Positions 1 through 9,786 of a stretch of DNA of 64,000 bases are shown in pieces (position 1 is the first letter of the stretch; every line of letters begins with the position of its first letter). Source of the DNA: Faecalicatena contorta (GTDB lineage Bacteria > Bacillota > Clostridia > Lachnospirales > Lachnospiraceae); NCBI RefSeq assembly GCF_039521745.1, contig NZ_BAAACT010000018.1; one strand, given 5' to 3'. The notes beneath the pieces were generated by a model that had not been told where the DNA came from, ran no database searches, and worked only from the letters and a program-made list of their open reading frames with translations. A program made the position numbers and the translations under genes.

Positions 1-117
1 TTTTCTGGAGTTATTATCTCATGGAGCGAGGAAACTAGCACGGTACTCATGGTCTACCGTATACGGACAATCAAGTATAAAAATCTTGATTCCCGTGGGG
101 CTGTTCTTGTTTTGTAT

Positions 118-158
118 CAAAAGGACTGATATCCAGGATTAACCAATGGTTCCTTTTG
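118..158 (-). terminator. Possible terminator after the binding-protein gene
   Basis: Arms CAAAAGGA (118-125) and TCCTTTTG (151-158) form an 8-bp stem about 27 bases beyond the stop of the solute-binding protein gene. The following U-tract is weak, so this is only a candidate. Nothing else is recognised in bases 1-184. Confidence 0.3.
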
Positions 159-184
159 CATTGGATACTGTATGATTTCTTCTG

Positions 185-1711
185 TTACTTGACTGCTTCA
201 TCATAAGCTTCCTGTAATTGGATTGCACCTTTTGCTTCACATTCTGCAACAAATGCATCCCAGTTTGCCAAATCTTCTGTTCCATAGATGAATTTTTCCG
301 TCATAGAGAACACATAATCCTTTAATGTAGAAATATAAAGACTTGCATCTTCTAAGGTATCATTATCAAGGGGACACGCTGGATTAGTTGCAGGAACAAC
401 TTTACTGATTTCCCCCAGCAGTTCCATTTCCTCTGGCGTATATGCAGAATAAATAGCATCCAGATCCTCTCGTATTGTCAGCTCATTATTATTAAGGCCA
501 TACTTAACACGCGCAACATCCGGCTCTATAAATTCCTTGATGCCGTTATCATTTACCTGATAGGTCTCGCCCTCTTTGCCAAAAGTTAAGAGTGTCTCAG
601 CCTCATCAGTAAAGCCCCAGTCGAGATATGCCAGCACCTCAGCCAAATGCTCTTCATCCTCTGCTAAAGTTGCCGGGAAACAATATCCCTGTGACCAGGA
701 AGATTTCCATCCTACTGCATAATCTCCTTCCGGTCCCTCCATCGGATAAATCGGAGATACGTTATAATCCGGATCAATTTGCTTCCCCTGTTCATTGTAA
801 CGAACCTTATTCGCCGTCCAATCAAACATGATAAACGTTTCACTGTTTACAATCTTCTGTTCATATACTACCGAATCCAAAGTGGCAAACTCCTTGTCCA
901 GCACACCCGTTTGATAAAGCTGATTCGTATATTCCAGGAATGATCTGTAATTATCTGTTGTCGGCGCAAAAGTCCATTTCCCTGTATCATGGTCATATAA
1001 CATACCATCACCATATCCCCATCCGCTTGCAGTGCCAAACATGGCTGCAAGTCCCTGCAGAATATGATTGGTTCCGAATCGATTTGTGATTGGTGTTGAA
1101 TCCGGATATAACTCCTTTAGTTTCATCCCTACATCAAGCAGTTCCTTATACGTTTTAGGAATGGGGAGATTATTCTTTTCAAAAACATCCGTACGTATCA
1201 TCCACTGTACATCCTGAAACCGCTCTGTATGCGCCTTGCACGGCAAAGTATAGTACTTGCCGTCAGGAAACCTTGTCTTATCAATCTCGTCCCTCAAATC
1301 ATACTTTTCTATAAAGGCCTGGTAATTTGGCATCTGATCTTCATAATCGCTTATAGGCAAAAGGATCCCTGATGCTACATCTGTTGAAGTGGCAAACGTA
1401 TGTGCAACAATATCCGGAATCTCACCGGAATTAAAAATCAGCTCTCTCTTAGCAACATAGTCTGACGTAGGAACAATTGTCATATCAAGCGTGACCCCCG
1501 CTGCCTCCTTTATCCACTCAAATACAGGCCAATCCTTCTGATACGGTTCATTAGCGCCGTCACAATACATCATGCTAATTGTAACGTCTTTCTTCTCTCC
1601 ACCGTCCTCTGATTTCTTCGATGTGTCCGGAGATTTTTCTCCGCCACAGCCTGCCAGCATTGCCGTCAACATTGTTGCAGCCATCAGCATAGCAATCATT
1701 TTTCTTTTCAT
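185..1711 (-). CDS. Extracellular solute-binding lipoprotein of a CUT1 sugar ABC transporter
   Basis: This 508-residue protein captures an oligosaccharide outside the cell and delivers it to the two permeases encoded at 7.6-9.5 kb. It opens with a lysine-rich signal peptide and a lipobox ending LAGC (Cys22), so it should be a membrane-anchored lipoprotein. The length and pattern (DIVAHTF near residue 100, a YYTLP segment near 155, aromatic-rich middle) fit family 1 binding proteins. An AAGGAGG site lies 6 bases before the ATG. It has its own promoter at 1810-1838 and is separated from the upstream GH117-like gene by 236 bases, so it can be expressed apart from the rest of the cluster. No ATPase gene is present, which is usual where a shared MsiK-type ATPase serves many CUT1 systems. 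The substrate is not known. Confidence 0.9.
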   Translation of the reverse strand: MKRKMIAMLMAATMLTAMLAGCGGEKSPDTSKKSEDGGEKKDVTISMMYCDGANEPYQKDWPVFEWIKEAAGVTLDMTIVPTSDYVAKRELIFNSGEIPDIVAHTFATSTDVASGILLPISDYEDQMPNYQAFIEKYDLRDEIDKTRFPDGKYYTLPCKAHTERFQDVQWMIRTDVFEKNNLPIPKTYKELLDVGMKLKELYPDSTPITNRFGTNHILQGLAAMFGTASGWGYGDGMLYDHDTGKWTFAPTTDNYRSFLEYTNQLYQTGVLDKEFATLDSVVYEQKIVNSETFIMFDWTANKVRYNEQGKQIDPDYNVSPIYPMEGPEGDYAVGWKSSWSQGYCFPATLAEDEEHLAEVLAYLDWGFTDEAETLLTFGKEGETYQVNDNGIKEFIEPDVARVKYGLNNNELTIREDLDAIYSAYTPEEMELLGEISKVVPATNPACPLDNDTLEDASLYISTLKDYVFSMTEKFIYGTEDLANWDAFVAECEAKGAIQLQEAYDEAVK

Positions 1712-1807
1712 ATTTCTCCTCCTTGTAAATTCGTTTTATCCTAATCGGACAAATTGGCGTACCTGTTTTTGGCACTTTAGAATACAAACGAATTATTTTT
1801 GTTAGTT

Positions 1808-1838
1808 TTATTGTATACTATAAACATGCTTTTTTCAA
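1808..1838 (-). promoter_or_regulatory. Promoter with palindromic operator for the binding-protein gene
   Basis: On the minus strand a -35 TTGAAA (1833-1838) and -10 TACAAT (1810-1815) are 17 bases apart. The -10 lies inside the near-palindrome TTATTGTATACTATAA (1808-1823, 14 of 16 positions symmetric). The first 14 bases recur at the same promoter position before the GH3 gene (12208-12221), which suggests one repressor for both units. The GTATAC core resembles operators of some GntR- and LacI-type regulators; no regulator gene is in the window. Confidence 0.65.
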
Positions 1839-1947
1839 CACTTATTATGTATAAGTGTTTGTTTTTTACTATATCGCTAAAAAATCAGATCGTTTTTTGT
1901 GCACATTTTACAGCTGTTTTATAAAGCAAACCCGATTTTCTCCACTC

Positions 1948-2994
1948 CTATTCTATATCAGCCAACTCAAACCGCTCAATATAATCCCACTTAGCGCTTA
2001 CCATACAAAGCCCCCACTTTAATCCGTCCAATGGACGCTTACATGGTTTTCCATCTCGAAACGGCCCTGCCGCATGTGGTACATGTTCCAATCTTGCAGC
2101 GGTTCCCATTATATCGAAATTTATCCCATCTTTTGCATATTGGATTGTATTCTTCTCGACTCCGTCAGAGGTCAGCATAGCAGCCATTCCGCCGTCATAT
2201 TCCCAAAGGCAAGTTTCATGCCCGCTGTTTGTAATCGGATTATAGGGGGATTTAATGTAAGTTCCTTCAATATGGTCAGCTACAGCAACGCCCCATTTTA
2301 TTTCTCTTCCTCCTCCAAACATTCCCTCCCCCATAGTCTCCCCTTTGTAGTAAAGATAGAATTTACCATTAAAGAAATGTAAGGATGGATCGTGTACCTT
2401 ATGGCTGTCAAAATCACCTTTCACTTTAACCGCAAAACGATTGTCACTGTCGCCTTCCCATACTCCATTATCTGCCGGCTCCAGAATCGGGTGCTCCAAC
2501 TTCCTCCACGGGCCATCTACCTTATCTGCAACTGCCATACCAATGGTTTCCTTGACTCTGCATAAGTATGGACTTTTTACGCATTGGTAAGTTAAATAGT
2601 ATTTCCCTTTATGTACCAGGATTTCCGGAGTAAACACACTGCGGTCATCGTAGCTGCCCGCCGCCCCTTTTGTAACCGCACAGCCAACCTCCCTCCATGT
2701 ATATCCATCCAAGCTTTTTGCATACCATATTTCTGCATAGTCCCAGGGAAAGACCTTTACGCTTGGTTTTCCTTCAATAAAACCTTTTGTTTCCCCCACG
2801 CTTTTTGTATACCAAACATAATACTCTCCCCCCACCTGGATGACACTGCTTGGATCTCTCCTTGTCACCCCTTCCTGATACCCCAGGTCTCCTTTTAATT
2901 CTTTATAGCAAAAACGGGCATGCCACATTTTATCCAAATTATAATACCCCCGTTCTCTCGCCCGGATTGTTGCTTTACTTTCTACCCCTTCCAT
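1948..2994 (-). CDS. GH117-like glycoside hydrolase (beta-propeller)
   Basis: The 348-residue protein resembles family GH117 and related GH43-type five-bladed propeller exo-glycosidases. Blade-like repeats carry acidic motifs: RDPSSVI near residue 48, SVFTPEILVHKGKYY near 125, VHDPSLHFFNGKFYLYYKG near 215, and PITNSGHE near 255. Known GH117 enzymes release 3,6-anhydro-L-galactose from agar fragments; the substrate here is unproven. There is no signal peptide, so it should act in the cytoplasm on imported oligosaccharides. I chose the ATG at 2994, 8 bases after AAGGTGG; a GTG at 3006 is the alternative. It abuts the sulfatase gene, and both belong to the operon started before the GH3 gene. Confidence 0.75.
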   Translation of the reverse strand: MEGVESKATIRARERGYYNLDKMWHARFCYKELKGDLGYQEGVTRRDPSSVIQVGGEYYVWYTKSVGETKGFIEGKPSVKVFPWDYAEIWYAKSLDGYTWREVGCAVTKGAAGSYDDRSVFTPEILVHKGKYYLTYQCVKSPYLCRVKETIGMAVADKVDGPWRKLEHPILEPADNGVWEGDSDNRFAVKVKGDFDSHKVHDPSLHFFNGKFYLYYKGETMGEGMFGGGREIKWGVAVADHIEGTYIKSPYNPITNSGHETCLWEYDGGMAAMLTSDGVEKNTIQYAKDGINFDIMGTAARLEHVPHAAGPFRDGKPCKRPLDGLKWGLCMVSAKWDYIERFELADIE

Positions 2995-2995
2995 C

Positions 2996-4919
2996 TCATA
3001 TACCACCTTCCATTACGGACATCACTACTTTGCTTCGTTCTTTCTGGGAAACCGTCCAGAGCAGCTGTTCACGCAGTTCCGCCGGCATCTTCCAGCCTTT
3101 ATATGCCGCCAGAATATTTAAACCGCTTACCATCCCTGCTTCCAATCGTGCATCAACTTGAATATCCTGCTTCTCAAGACATCGGGACACCAAAATGCTG
3201 AATATCGGTTCCGCCTCTTCCGCATCCCAGAATGTTATCACATCGACAATAAACATCAGTAAAACATAATTTTGGCTGAGATAACAAATGTTATATAGCG
3301 CCCTCATATTTTTTCCCTTAAGGGCCGCACAGGCACGCACCGTTTCGCTTCCTGACAGCAGATACTCCTCTATTATCTTTTGTTCCCCTGTCTCTCCCTT
3401 TGTAAATGTGAGTTGGATAATTTGTTCACATGGATTTGTAAAAATGCCTCCGATCTGCACTCCATTCATTCCCTGTTCCCATAAAGCAGCAAGTTTTTTC
3501 ACTGGATAAGCCAAATCATCCTGCAGAACTTCATAAGCCGTCAATCCCAGGGCATCTGTCAATTCTTGCAGCAATGGCTCGGGAATGAACGCTGCATCTC
3601 TTAGGATAATGATTTTCTCAATCAGCGCCTTCTGCAGTTTCCGGCGTATCTTCTTATGCGCTTCGCATTCACTGTCAATAAGGCTGTACAACTGATTGGG
3701 ATCTTCTCTAAGGTTATAGAGTTGTTCCCTAATTCGGGGCATAGAACGAAAAAGAGCACGTCTTTCCGTATTTTGTATCCTGCTTTCCCTGCCCTCCAGT
3801 ATCATAGAGCGGACAAACCAAGGAGCCTGGAGTATCTGATAAGCATTCAGTCGCTTTCGGGATGTAAACGCAAAATCAATAGTGTACATCCACTCCCCCT
3901 CATGTATACTTCTGGAGTTTTCAAACACTTCATCTTCCCTGGCGCAAAAAGAATACACCCTATTTTCCGCCGCTGTCTTGTGCTCTCCCAAAAATGCATG
4001 TCCCTGCATGTTCTCGGGGATTGCGGCTCCCGCAACAGACAAAAATGTAGGTGCAAAATCAACAAAAGTTACTTTCCTGTCGCTATACTTTCCTCGTGGA
4101 TCCCTTTTATAATCCACCTGGTTTTCCAACTCTTCCGGAACATGCATAAGCATAGGAACATGCACACCTTCATTCCAGAGGTTAATTTTACCTTGCGGAA
4201 TTCCGTGCCCGTTATCGCCCACAAATAGAATCACCGAGTTTTCATAAAGCCCGTTGTCCCTAAGTCCTGCTATCAATTCTCCAAACATACGGTCGAAAGA
4301 TGTCAGTTTTTCATGATACTGCGCCCAAATTTCCTTTGCATCTGCCGTATCAAAATGATATCCTGGAACCTTTACCGCCTCTCTTTCCTGATATTCTTCC
4401 TCCTTTAACCTCGGCATAGATGCTCGATGTTCATCCGCAGCATTGGTATAACCATACTGAGATTGATGCGTAATTGCACTAGTTTGAATCATAAAAAGCG
4501 GCTTATCCTCTGGTAGATTCTTTGCAACATTCAGGATATCGCCGGCAAAATCTAATGTGTCCCGATAAGTATAATCTATCTGTTGATCATATCCTTCTTT
4601 CAGCGGGAAGTTAAAAATCCGTTTTACCGATCACGGTATAATAACCAGCTTTCTGCATCCATTCACCTATATTCCGAATGGATGATGGCAAATCATACAT
4701 GCTGCGGTGCTGCCCAACTCCTGCCGTTGTACCGTACATCCCCAAATTCAGTGACGTACGGGCCGCCGAGCAGACAGGTGCGGCAGAATAGCACTGGCTA
4801 AAACGGTAATTTGTTCTTGCAAAAGCATCCAGATGCGGCGTCCGTGCATTCGGATCGCCATAACATCCTAAGTTTGGGCAAATATCTTCTGCCATAATAA
4901 GTAAAATATTGGGCTTCAT
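2996..4919 (-). pseudogene. Formylglycine sulfatase interrupted by a +1 frameshift
   Basis: The gene would hydrolyse sulfate esters on a sugar. The first 102 codons (4919-4611) hold MKPNILLIMAED (metal-binding start) and the catalytic motif CSAAR near residue 50, the C-x-A-x-R form matured to formylglycine by anaerobic sulfatase-maturating enzyme. The frame stops right after GKTDF. Removing one base from the A5 tract at 4613-4617 (T5 on the coding strand) restores reading through NFPLKEGYDQQ into the remaining ~530 residues, which contain FVGDNGHG and the C-terminal sulfatase domain. The repaired protein would be about 640 residues, a normal length. A GAGGAG site precedes the ATG at 4919. The change could be a real inactivation, a slippage-based switch or an assembly error; the second part alone (from 4492) would lack the active site. 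Confidence 0.8.
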
Positions 4920-4985
4920 TATTTTTACTCCTCACTTATGTCGGTCTTACAGGCTATACAGCTTATGCTGTAAGTACCGAGCCTT

Positions 4986-5813
4986 TTAATCAATTCTTCT
5001 AAGCAACCCTGAATCAGAGTTTTTTATTTTGAAAATATTCTTTAAAAGCTGTTCCCTGCGGAAACATTGGATAAGTCTGCCCTCATATCCTGCAAGCTTC
5101 CCCTCCAGAGCCGCTTCAATCAAATGCGCAGCTGTAAGTGGAGACTGTCCCCGTCCTTCTGCAAATGCCCTCTCAATATCGGGCATGTAGGTTCGCCCTG
5201 CTGGATCTCTGCACAAAGCTTCCGTACGCTCATTTCTCACCAGCCCCGGATTTGTACAAAAAATCTGAACAGAAGATTTCTCTTTCTCCAATTCAAGCGC
5301 GACTGACTCTGTAAATCGCGCAACCCCTGCTTTCGCCGTAGAATATGCCGCTGCGTATAAATGAGGTTTTGCCGCCCCGCCTCCACAGAAATTTAAAATC
5401 ACCCCCTGATTCTTTTTTAACATATACTGCAATGCTATATGCGTTCCATCTACAGCGCTCTTGAGATCCACTTGGATCTCCGACCACAGATCATCAGGCT
5501 GTAATTCCCAGAACTTCCCAATGGCTTTATTTTGCCCGGCACAATTCACCCAGACATCAATCTGTCCAAACCGGAGAACCACATCCTTTGCCATTGCCTC
5601 AAGCGCTTCATACTCTGTAGCATCACCGCTATAGGCCAACATTGTCCCGCCCTTTTTTTGCGCCTCCCGGCAAAGATTCGCCAAGCGTTCTCCTCTGCGC
5701 GCAAATACACAGACAATGGCGCCTTTTTCTGAAAAATAGTCACTCATAGCGGCTCCGATTCCACTGCTTGCCCCAACCACAATGATGACTTTATTTCTTA
5801 AAATCTCCATCAT
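4986..5813 (-). CDS. SDR-family NAD(P)-dependent oxidoreductase
   Basis: A classical short-chain dehydrogenase of about 275 residues. The Rossmann motif GASSGIGA is near residue 15, the NCAG motif near 90, and the catalytic YSTAK near 160; a G-rich stretch stands where the catalytic Ser usually lies, so the exact serine is uncertain. It probably oxidises or reduces a sugar or polyol intermediate in this catabolic cluster. The ATG (5813, or 5810) overlaps the 3' end of the FAD oxidoreductase gene by about 20 bases, which implies translational coupling. A 66-base gap with hairpin potential (TTACAG/CTGTAA, around 4945-4980) separates it from the sulfatase gene. Confidence 0.85.
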   Translation of the reverse strand: MMEILRNKVIIVVGASSGIGAAMSDYFSEKGAIVCVFARRGERLANLCREAQKKGGTMLAYSGDATEYEALEAMAKDVVLRFGQIDVWVNCAGQNKAIGKFWELQPDDLWSEIQVDLKSAVDGTHIALQYMLKKNQGVILNFCGGGAAKPHLYAAAYSTAKAGVARFTESVALELEKEKSSVQIFCTNPGLVRNERTEALCRDPAGRTYMPDIERAFAEGRGQSPLTAAHLIEAALEGKLAGYEGRLIQCFRREQLLKNIFKIKNSDSGLLRRID

Positions 5814-7611
5814 TCTCTGACACCTCTCGACAGTACATACGCATATCACAAATACGGGCTTTCTCGTCCCCATATGTTTTTAGTATCGTCACCCTGGTTC
5901 TTGTACATGTAACTTTTTCAAAACATTGTTTATTCATGCGAACACAATTATCCTTTATTATCATTTCTTTTACTAATTCTTCCTGATTCCAAAAACTGAT
6001 TTTATAATCCCGCACAAGTTCACAAGGCATTTCCTCATAATTCCTATGGCTATCCGTTATCCTTGTAGAAATATACTTAGAAAAGTTAGGATCAAAACGA
6101 AGCAGAATTTCATTCACTTCCACTGCTTTTTCAAAAATAACCTCAATCCACCCGCCATTTTCTCCCATAGGCTGAGAAATCCACGCATTTTCCTTCTCCC
6201 CTATTCTTCTTGTGTATCCACTATTAACCCATTTTGCTTCAGCCCCACTTAATGCGCTGGAAGCCTGAATGCTGCATCTTGTATGTGAGATTATATCTTG
6301 CTCATCATCAATCTCAATGCCTGGAAGGTATGCATCATCATGCAATAACAATTGCTGCAATTCATGCATATATTTATTCACGCCTCTGGGCGTGACTCCA
6401 TACTTATGGGCAACAGCGGCCGAGGTTCCAACGGCCTGCCCGATAACTGCGCATGTCCCAATCACCCGAGTAGAACTAAGCGCCATATGAGAAACACTGA
6501 TTGCGCGACCGCCCACATAAAGGTTTTCTATATTACGGCTATAGATACATCTGTGTGGAATTGTATAAACATCTTCTACATCATGCCACACACTTCCCTG
6601 ACCTTTTTTGTTTTCTTCAGTCTTTGCCCTGATACCGCCTATCGTGTGGTCGTCCATAGTCCACCCGCCGTAAGCAATCGTATCCTCAAAGCGGCAAGCT
6701 GCATCAATATCGTTTTGATTCAGAACATAATCCCCAAAGATCCTTCTGCTTTCACGCTTGCCAGGGACAGAACCAATCCAATCCAATGCAAGATTTGCCG
6801 CCTGTGGAAAGTCCCCACTGTTTTTAATATAATCAAATACACCATAGACATATTTAATCAGTTCTTTATGAATCTCCTCTGCATCTTCTATTGTAGATAA
6901 ACTGTCCCCTCCTACTTCAACCCACCAATATCCATTAGACAGTTCTCCAATATCACGGGCTCCTATGTCCTTTGCGGTCAGTTTATATGCCCATTTTGGT
7001 CTTTTGAACACAACTGGTTTTCCCATATCCTTCGTAGTATATAAAATGGTTGAACCCATTGTTCCCGAATCAGCCTCATCCGGCGCAAGAGACTCATTAT
7101 AGGCTGCTTTTGCCTCTCGTCCAACCGTATAATCCGCACCACTTTCATACGCCAAGTTGGCATCCCCTGTAGTATCTGCGAACAATGGCGCTTTCATTAA
7201 ATAAGTTAATCCTGTCGTATTCTGATAAGCTTCAATACTCTCAATACGGTTATTTACAGTTACGGCTGTACGCATGGAGGTATTTAAATAGAGATCTATA
7301 TTCTCCTCATCCTCCACCATTTCCCACGTTACATTATCCAAAACATGAAAAGAATACTGTGGATTTACCTTTTTATTTCGAAGGATTAATTCTAAAACAA
7401 GACCTGATTCAATTGCATTTTTATAGCCATTGTTACGTCCCGCTCCATTAATACTCACTCTAACTTCTGAACTGGCATTGCCTCCGAGTACAGGACGGTC
7501 ATGTATTAATGCTGTTTTTACACCATTACGTGCAGCTGCAAGCGCCGCACACACACCGGATATTCCTCCGCCCACTACAATAAACTCATATTCTTTTGCT
7601 ATCTCTTTCAT
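5791..7611 (-). CDS. FAD-dependent oxidoreductase with C-terminal discoidin-like domain
   Basis: The ~606-residue protein begins with an FAD-binding fold (VVGGGISG near residue 11) followed by RPVLGGNASSEVR, typical of the FAD-dependent oxidoreductase family often found in Firmicute and Bacteroidetes polysaccharide loci. GGRAISVSHMA near residue 390 is the second flavin motif. Residues ~460-600 look like a beta-sandwich carbohydrate-binding (F5/8-type) domain. There is no signal peptide. I chose the ATG at 7611, 5 bases after GAAGGAG. It lies between the permease genes and the SDR gene and is probably co-transcribed. It may oxidise a sugar hydroxyl together with the SDR enzyme; this is inference. 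Confidence 0.82.
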   Translation of the reverse strand: MKEIAKEYEFIVVGGGISGVCAALAAARNGVKTALIHDRPVLGGNASSEVRVSINGAGRNNGYKNAIESGLVLELILRNKKVNPQYSFHVLDNVTWEMVEDEENIDLYLNTSMRTAVTVNNRIESIEAYQNTTGLTYLMKAPLFADTTGDANLAYESGADYTVGREAKAAYNESLAPDEADSGTMGSTILYTTKDMGKPVVFKRPKWAYKLTAKDIGARDIGELSNGYWWVEVGGDSLSTIEDAEEIHKELIKYVYGVFDYIKNSGDFPQAANLALDWIGSVPGKRESRRIFGDYVLNQNDIDAACRFEDTIAYGGWTMDDHTIGGIRAKTEENKKGQGSVWHDVEDVYTIPHRCIYSRNIENLYVGGRAISVSHMALSSTRVIGTCAVIGQAVGTSAAVAHKYGVTPRGVNKYMHELQQLLLHDDAYLPGIEIDDEQDIISHTRCSIQASSALSGAEAKWVNSGYTRRIGEKENAWISQPMGENGGWIEVIFEKAVEVNEILLRFDPNFSKYISTRITDSHRNYEEMPCELVRDYKISFWNQEELVKEMIIKDNCVRMNKQCFEKVTCTRTRVTILKTYGDEKARICDMRMYCREVSENDGDFKK

Positions 7612-7653
7612 TCGTCTCCTTCCCGGCTCCCGCTTTCCCTGGATAATCACCAC

Positions 7654-8523
7654 TTACCCTTTAATAGCGCCGATCATAACTCCTTTTACAAAATGTTTCT
7701 GCACAAAAGGATATACACAGATAATTGGCGTAATGACAAGCACCATAGAGGCCGCCTGAACACTTTGTGGTATGGTCTGCATTGCAGAATCCATATCTCC
7801 GCTTTGTGCGGCCATCGTTGCGCCCATCATCATATTACGCAGATATAAAGTTACGGGCTGCATTTCCTGATCGTTCAGATACATCAATGCTGAAAACCAG
7901 TCATTCCAGTATACTACAAAGATAAACAAAGTAATGGTTGCAATAATTGGTTTCGACAACGGCAGCGCTATTTTCATAAAATATCCAAACTGCCCCATCC
8001 CATCAATCTTGCTTGCCTCTTCAAGTTCGTACGGCAGCCCCATAAAGTATGTACGCATCAGAAGTACATTATATGGAAGGATAGCACCCGGTAAAATAAT
8101 TGCCCAAATTGTATCAATCATTCCCAGATTACGTATCAGCACAAAATTAGGGATCAGCCCCCCTGCAAAAAACATGGTAAATACAATCAGCCTTAAAAGT
8201 ATTCCCGACCCAAATACATCTTTTTTTGAGAGGGCATATCCACAAAGCGTTGTCGCAGCTAAACTTAAGGCGGTTCCGAATACAGCATAAATAATTGTAT
8301 TTGCGTAATTCTTCCAGAATATTCTTTGTTCAATCAATCCTTTGTATGTCTCCAGAGTAAAATCTTTGGGAAAGATGGTCACTGTAGACCTCAGAATTCC
8401 GGATGCACTGCTCAGGGAGATTGCAACTTGATTTAAAATAGGATATAAAGTAACAATCAAAATTACACCCAACAATCCATAGTTGAAAATATCAAACACT
8501 CTCTTGCTTTTGCTCTTTTTCAT
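7654..8523 (-). CDS. Carbohydrate ABC transporter permease (MalG/UgpE-like)
   Basis: This is the second CUT1 permease, 289 residues with six predicted membrane segments. The EAA loop that contacts the ATPase reads EEASKIDGMGQFGYFMKI near residue 180, and the protein ends with FVQKHFVKGVMIGAIKG, the typical C-terminus of this family. It follows the other permease by 16 bases in the same operon and works with the lipoprotein at 185-1711. Confidence 0.92.
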   Translation of the reverse strand: MKKSKSKRVFDIFNYGLLGVILIVTLYPILNQVAISLSSASGILRSTVTIFPKDFTLETYKGLIEQRIFWKNYANTIIYAVFGTALSLAATTLCGYALSKKDVFGSGILLRLIVFTMFFAGGLIPNFVLIRNLGMIDTIWAIILPGAILPYNVLLMRTYFMGLPYELEEASKIDGMGQFGYFMKIALPLSKPIIATITLFIFVVYWNDWFSALMYLNDQEMQPVTLYLRNMMMGATMAAQSGDMDSAMQTIPQSVQAASMVLVITPIICVYPFVQKHFVKGVMIGAIKG

Positions 8524-8539
8524 ATGCTTCTATCCCCCC

Positions 8540-9478
8540 TTACCAAAGTCCTGTATTCCATCGTTTGTTCACTACTTTATTAGCGATATAAAGTAAAACC
8601 AGTCCGATAACAGCTTGGAACAAGCCAACTGCAGTACCATAGCTGTAATTTTTATTCAAAAGACCCATTCTATACACAAAGGTCTGAATTATATCAGAAG
8701 TTGCATACGTGCTTGGCTTTTGAATCAACAATGCCTTTTCAAACCCGAGATTTAAGATATGGCCAATAGAGATAATAAAGTTTATTGATATCGTCGGGAT
8801 CATAATAGGAAGCGTAATATAACGTGTCTGCTTCCATCGATTAGCGCCGTCTATCATAGCTGCCTCGTATTGTTCCTGATCTGCGGAAGCCAATACCGCC
8901 ATATAGATAATAGAGTTCCATCCCATGAACTGCCATATGTCAGTTATAATATACACAGGCCGGAACCATCCCGCCTCATTCATAAAAAAAATCTCCTCAC
9001 CCCCAAAAAATTTTACAATCTCATTAACCACACCATTAGACGGTGACAGAAGCGAATTAAAGATCAAAACAACAACTACTACCGATAAAAACTTAGGAAC
9101 AATAGCAACGGACTGCACTATTTTTTTATACCCCTTATGCCCGACTTCGTTCAACAAAAGCGCAAAAATGATTGACAGCGGAAATGTAATTATTAAAACC
9201 ATAGCACTTAAAGTAATCGTATTAAAAAATACACTCCAGAAATTTTCATCTGTTAAAAACATCTCAAAATACTTGAGACCTGACCATTCTTCTCCAAAAT
9301 AATTGCCGCCCGTTCTATACTTTCGGAATGCAATTATATTCCCTGCCATAGGAATATATTTAAATAAAACAAAGTATAGTATAGGAAAAACCAAAAACGC
9401 ATAGATCACTTTATTTCTAGAAAATGAATACATAAATCTTTTACCTGGTCCTGTGTACTTCTGTCTCTTATTTTTCAT
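8540..9478 (-). CDS. ABC transporter permease (LplB/UgpA-like)
   Basis: The first CUT1 permease of the system, about 312 residues and six predicted membrane helices. The N-terminus is basic and cytoplasmic, followed by YAFLVFPILYFVLFKYIPM. The EAA loop YEAAMIDGANRWKQTRYITLP lies near residue 215, and the end (NKVVNKRWNTGLW) is typical of LplB-like permeases. The ATG at 9478 follows TAGGAGGAG closely and is preferred to a longer upstream start. The gene overlaps the stop of a decayed coding fragment immediately upstream. Confidence 0.92.
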   Translation of the reverse strand: MKNKRQKYTGPGKRFMYSFSRNKVIYAFLVFPILYFVLFKYIPMAGNIIAFRKYRTGGNYFGEEWSGLKYFEMFLTDENFWSVFFNTITLSAMVLIITFPLSIIFALLLNEVGHKGYKKIVQSVAIVPKFLSVVVVVLIFNSLLSPSNGVVNEIVKFFGGEEIFFMNEAGWFRPVYIITDIWQFMGWNSIIYMAVLASADQEQYEAAMIDGANRWKQTRYITLPIMIPTISINFIISIGHILNLGFEKALLIQKPSTYATSDIIQTFVYRMGLLNKNYSYGTAVGLFQAVIGLVLLYIANKVVNKRWNTGLW

Positions 9479-9678
9479 ATAACTCCTCCTAACCTCATGT
9501 TTGAAACCCGGACTTTGACACACTCTGCGTCCTCCTCAACTTTAACAACTCCCTGCATTTTCCCTGGGAAAATCTTCGTACTCCACTCCCAATCTTTTTG
9601 ATCACCTGCATCCACAGAAATAAGATTTCCTCCTTCCATCACATCAAATACATTTTTTCTGCTTTGTTCATTATCCGC
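9475..9678 (-). pseudogene. Decayed C-terminal gene fragment before the permeases
   Basis: Between the GH3 and permease genes a minus-strand reading frame of 67 residues has no convincing start and ends inside the permease start. It reads EGGNLISVDAGDQ then IFPGKMQGVVKVE, which resembles the C-terminal sandwich domain of GH2-type beta-galactosidases (GxLLGVGNGDP-like). Stop codons lie just upstream in the same frame. I read it as the tail of a deleted glycosidase gene; the family assignment is tentative. The rest of 9679-9786 shows nothing recognisable. Confidence 0.4.
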
Positions 9679-9786
9679 TTATCATCATCCAGCAAAAAGG
9701 CTTCTAAGATGGGGGCATACTCTCCATTTTAGTTTTTCCCGCATAATCTCTCCTATCATTATCCCAGATTAAATGTAAGTTAACGT

